Assembly (NCBI GenBank): GCA_024405065.1
Contig: JAKSPF010000087.1
Location: 1 to 5,627 of the forward strand
Reading direction: 5' to 3'
Length of the DNA: 5,627 nucleotides
Origin: Sphaerochaetaceae bacterium
Lineage (GTDB): Bacteria; Spirochaetota; Spirochaetia; Sphaerochaetales; Sphaerochaetaceae
This document shows, in pieces, positions 5,623 through 5,627 of this stretch. Made by a program: the position numbers and the translations under genes. Position 1 is the stretch's first letter, and the number at the start of each line of letters is the position of its first letter. The notes under the pieces were generated by a model. That model saw only the letters and a program-made list of their open reading frames with translations. It did not search any database and was not told where the DNA came from.

Positions 5623-5627
5623 CCTTT

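Overview
The window looks like a piece of chromosome from a moderately AT-rich anaerobic bacterium. The gene families point to a Treponema-like spirochaete or a gut member of the Clostridia. I lean slightly to the former, but nothing here settles it. Ribosome binding sites are strong and purine-rich, genes are tightly packed, and the tRNA has no encoded CCA end.

Positions 10-5133 hold one compact six-gene cluster, all on the minus strand and so read from right to left. The order is queH (epoxyqueuosine reductase), two ABC exporter half-transporters, a TrpR/YerC-family DNA-binding protein, a HIT-family nucleotide hydrolase or transferase, and a small four-cysteine protein. The first three genes are joined by stop/start overlaps (TGATG and ATGA), and the fourth follows after a 16-base gap. 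Only a 51-base gap separates the fourth and fifth genes, and 7 bases separate the fifth and sixth. The two ABC proteins carry complementary defects in their ATP sites. Together they make one canonical and one degenerate site, the hallmark of a heterodimeric exporter.

Positions 5134-5190 are a short divergent control region. It contains a good tRNA promoter (TTGCAA, 17 bases, TATATT) and a perfect 10-bp palindrome. A plus-strand tRNA-Val(GAC) gene follows at 5191-5262, with its own intrinsic terminator.

Positions 5263-5526 contain no protein gene but are not empty. The last 18 bases of the tRNA are repeated exactly at 5410-5427, and this second copy is also followed directly by a strong intrinsic terminator. 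Between the copies lies a block of about 110 bases that is visibly richer in G and C than its surroundings and can form two clear hairpins. The arrangement resembles a tRNA attachment-site duplication left by an integrative element, or a small structured RNA gene next to the tRNA. This is the most interesting part of the window. At the right edge, a strong Shine-Dalgarno sequence precedes a possible 31-residue ORF and a second, overlapping frame that runs out of the window.
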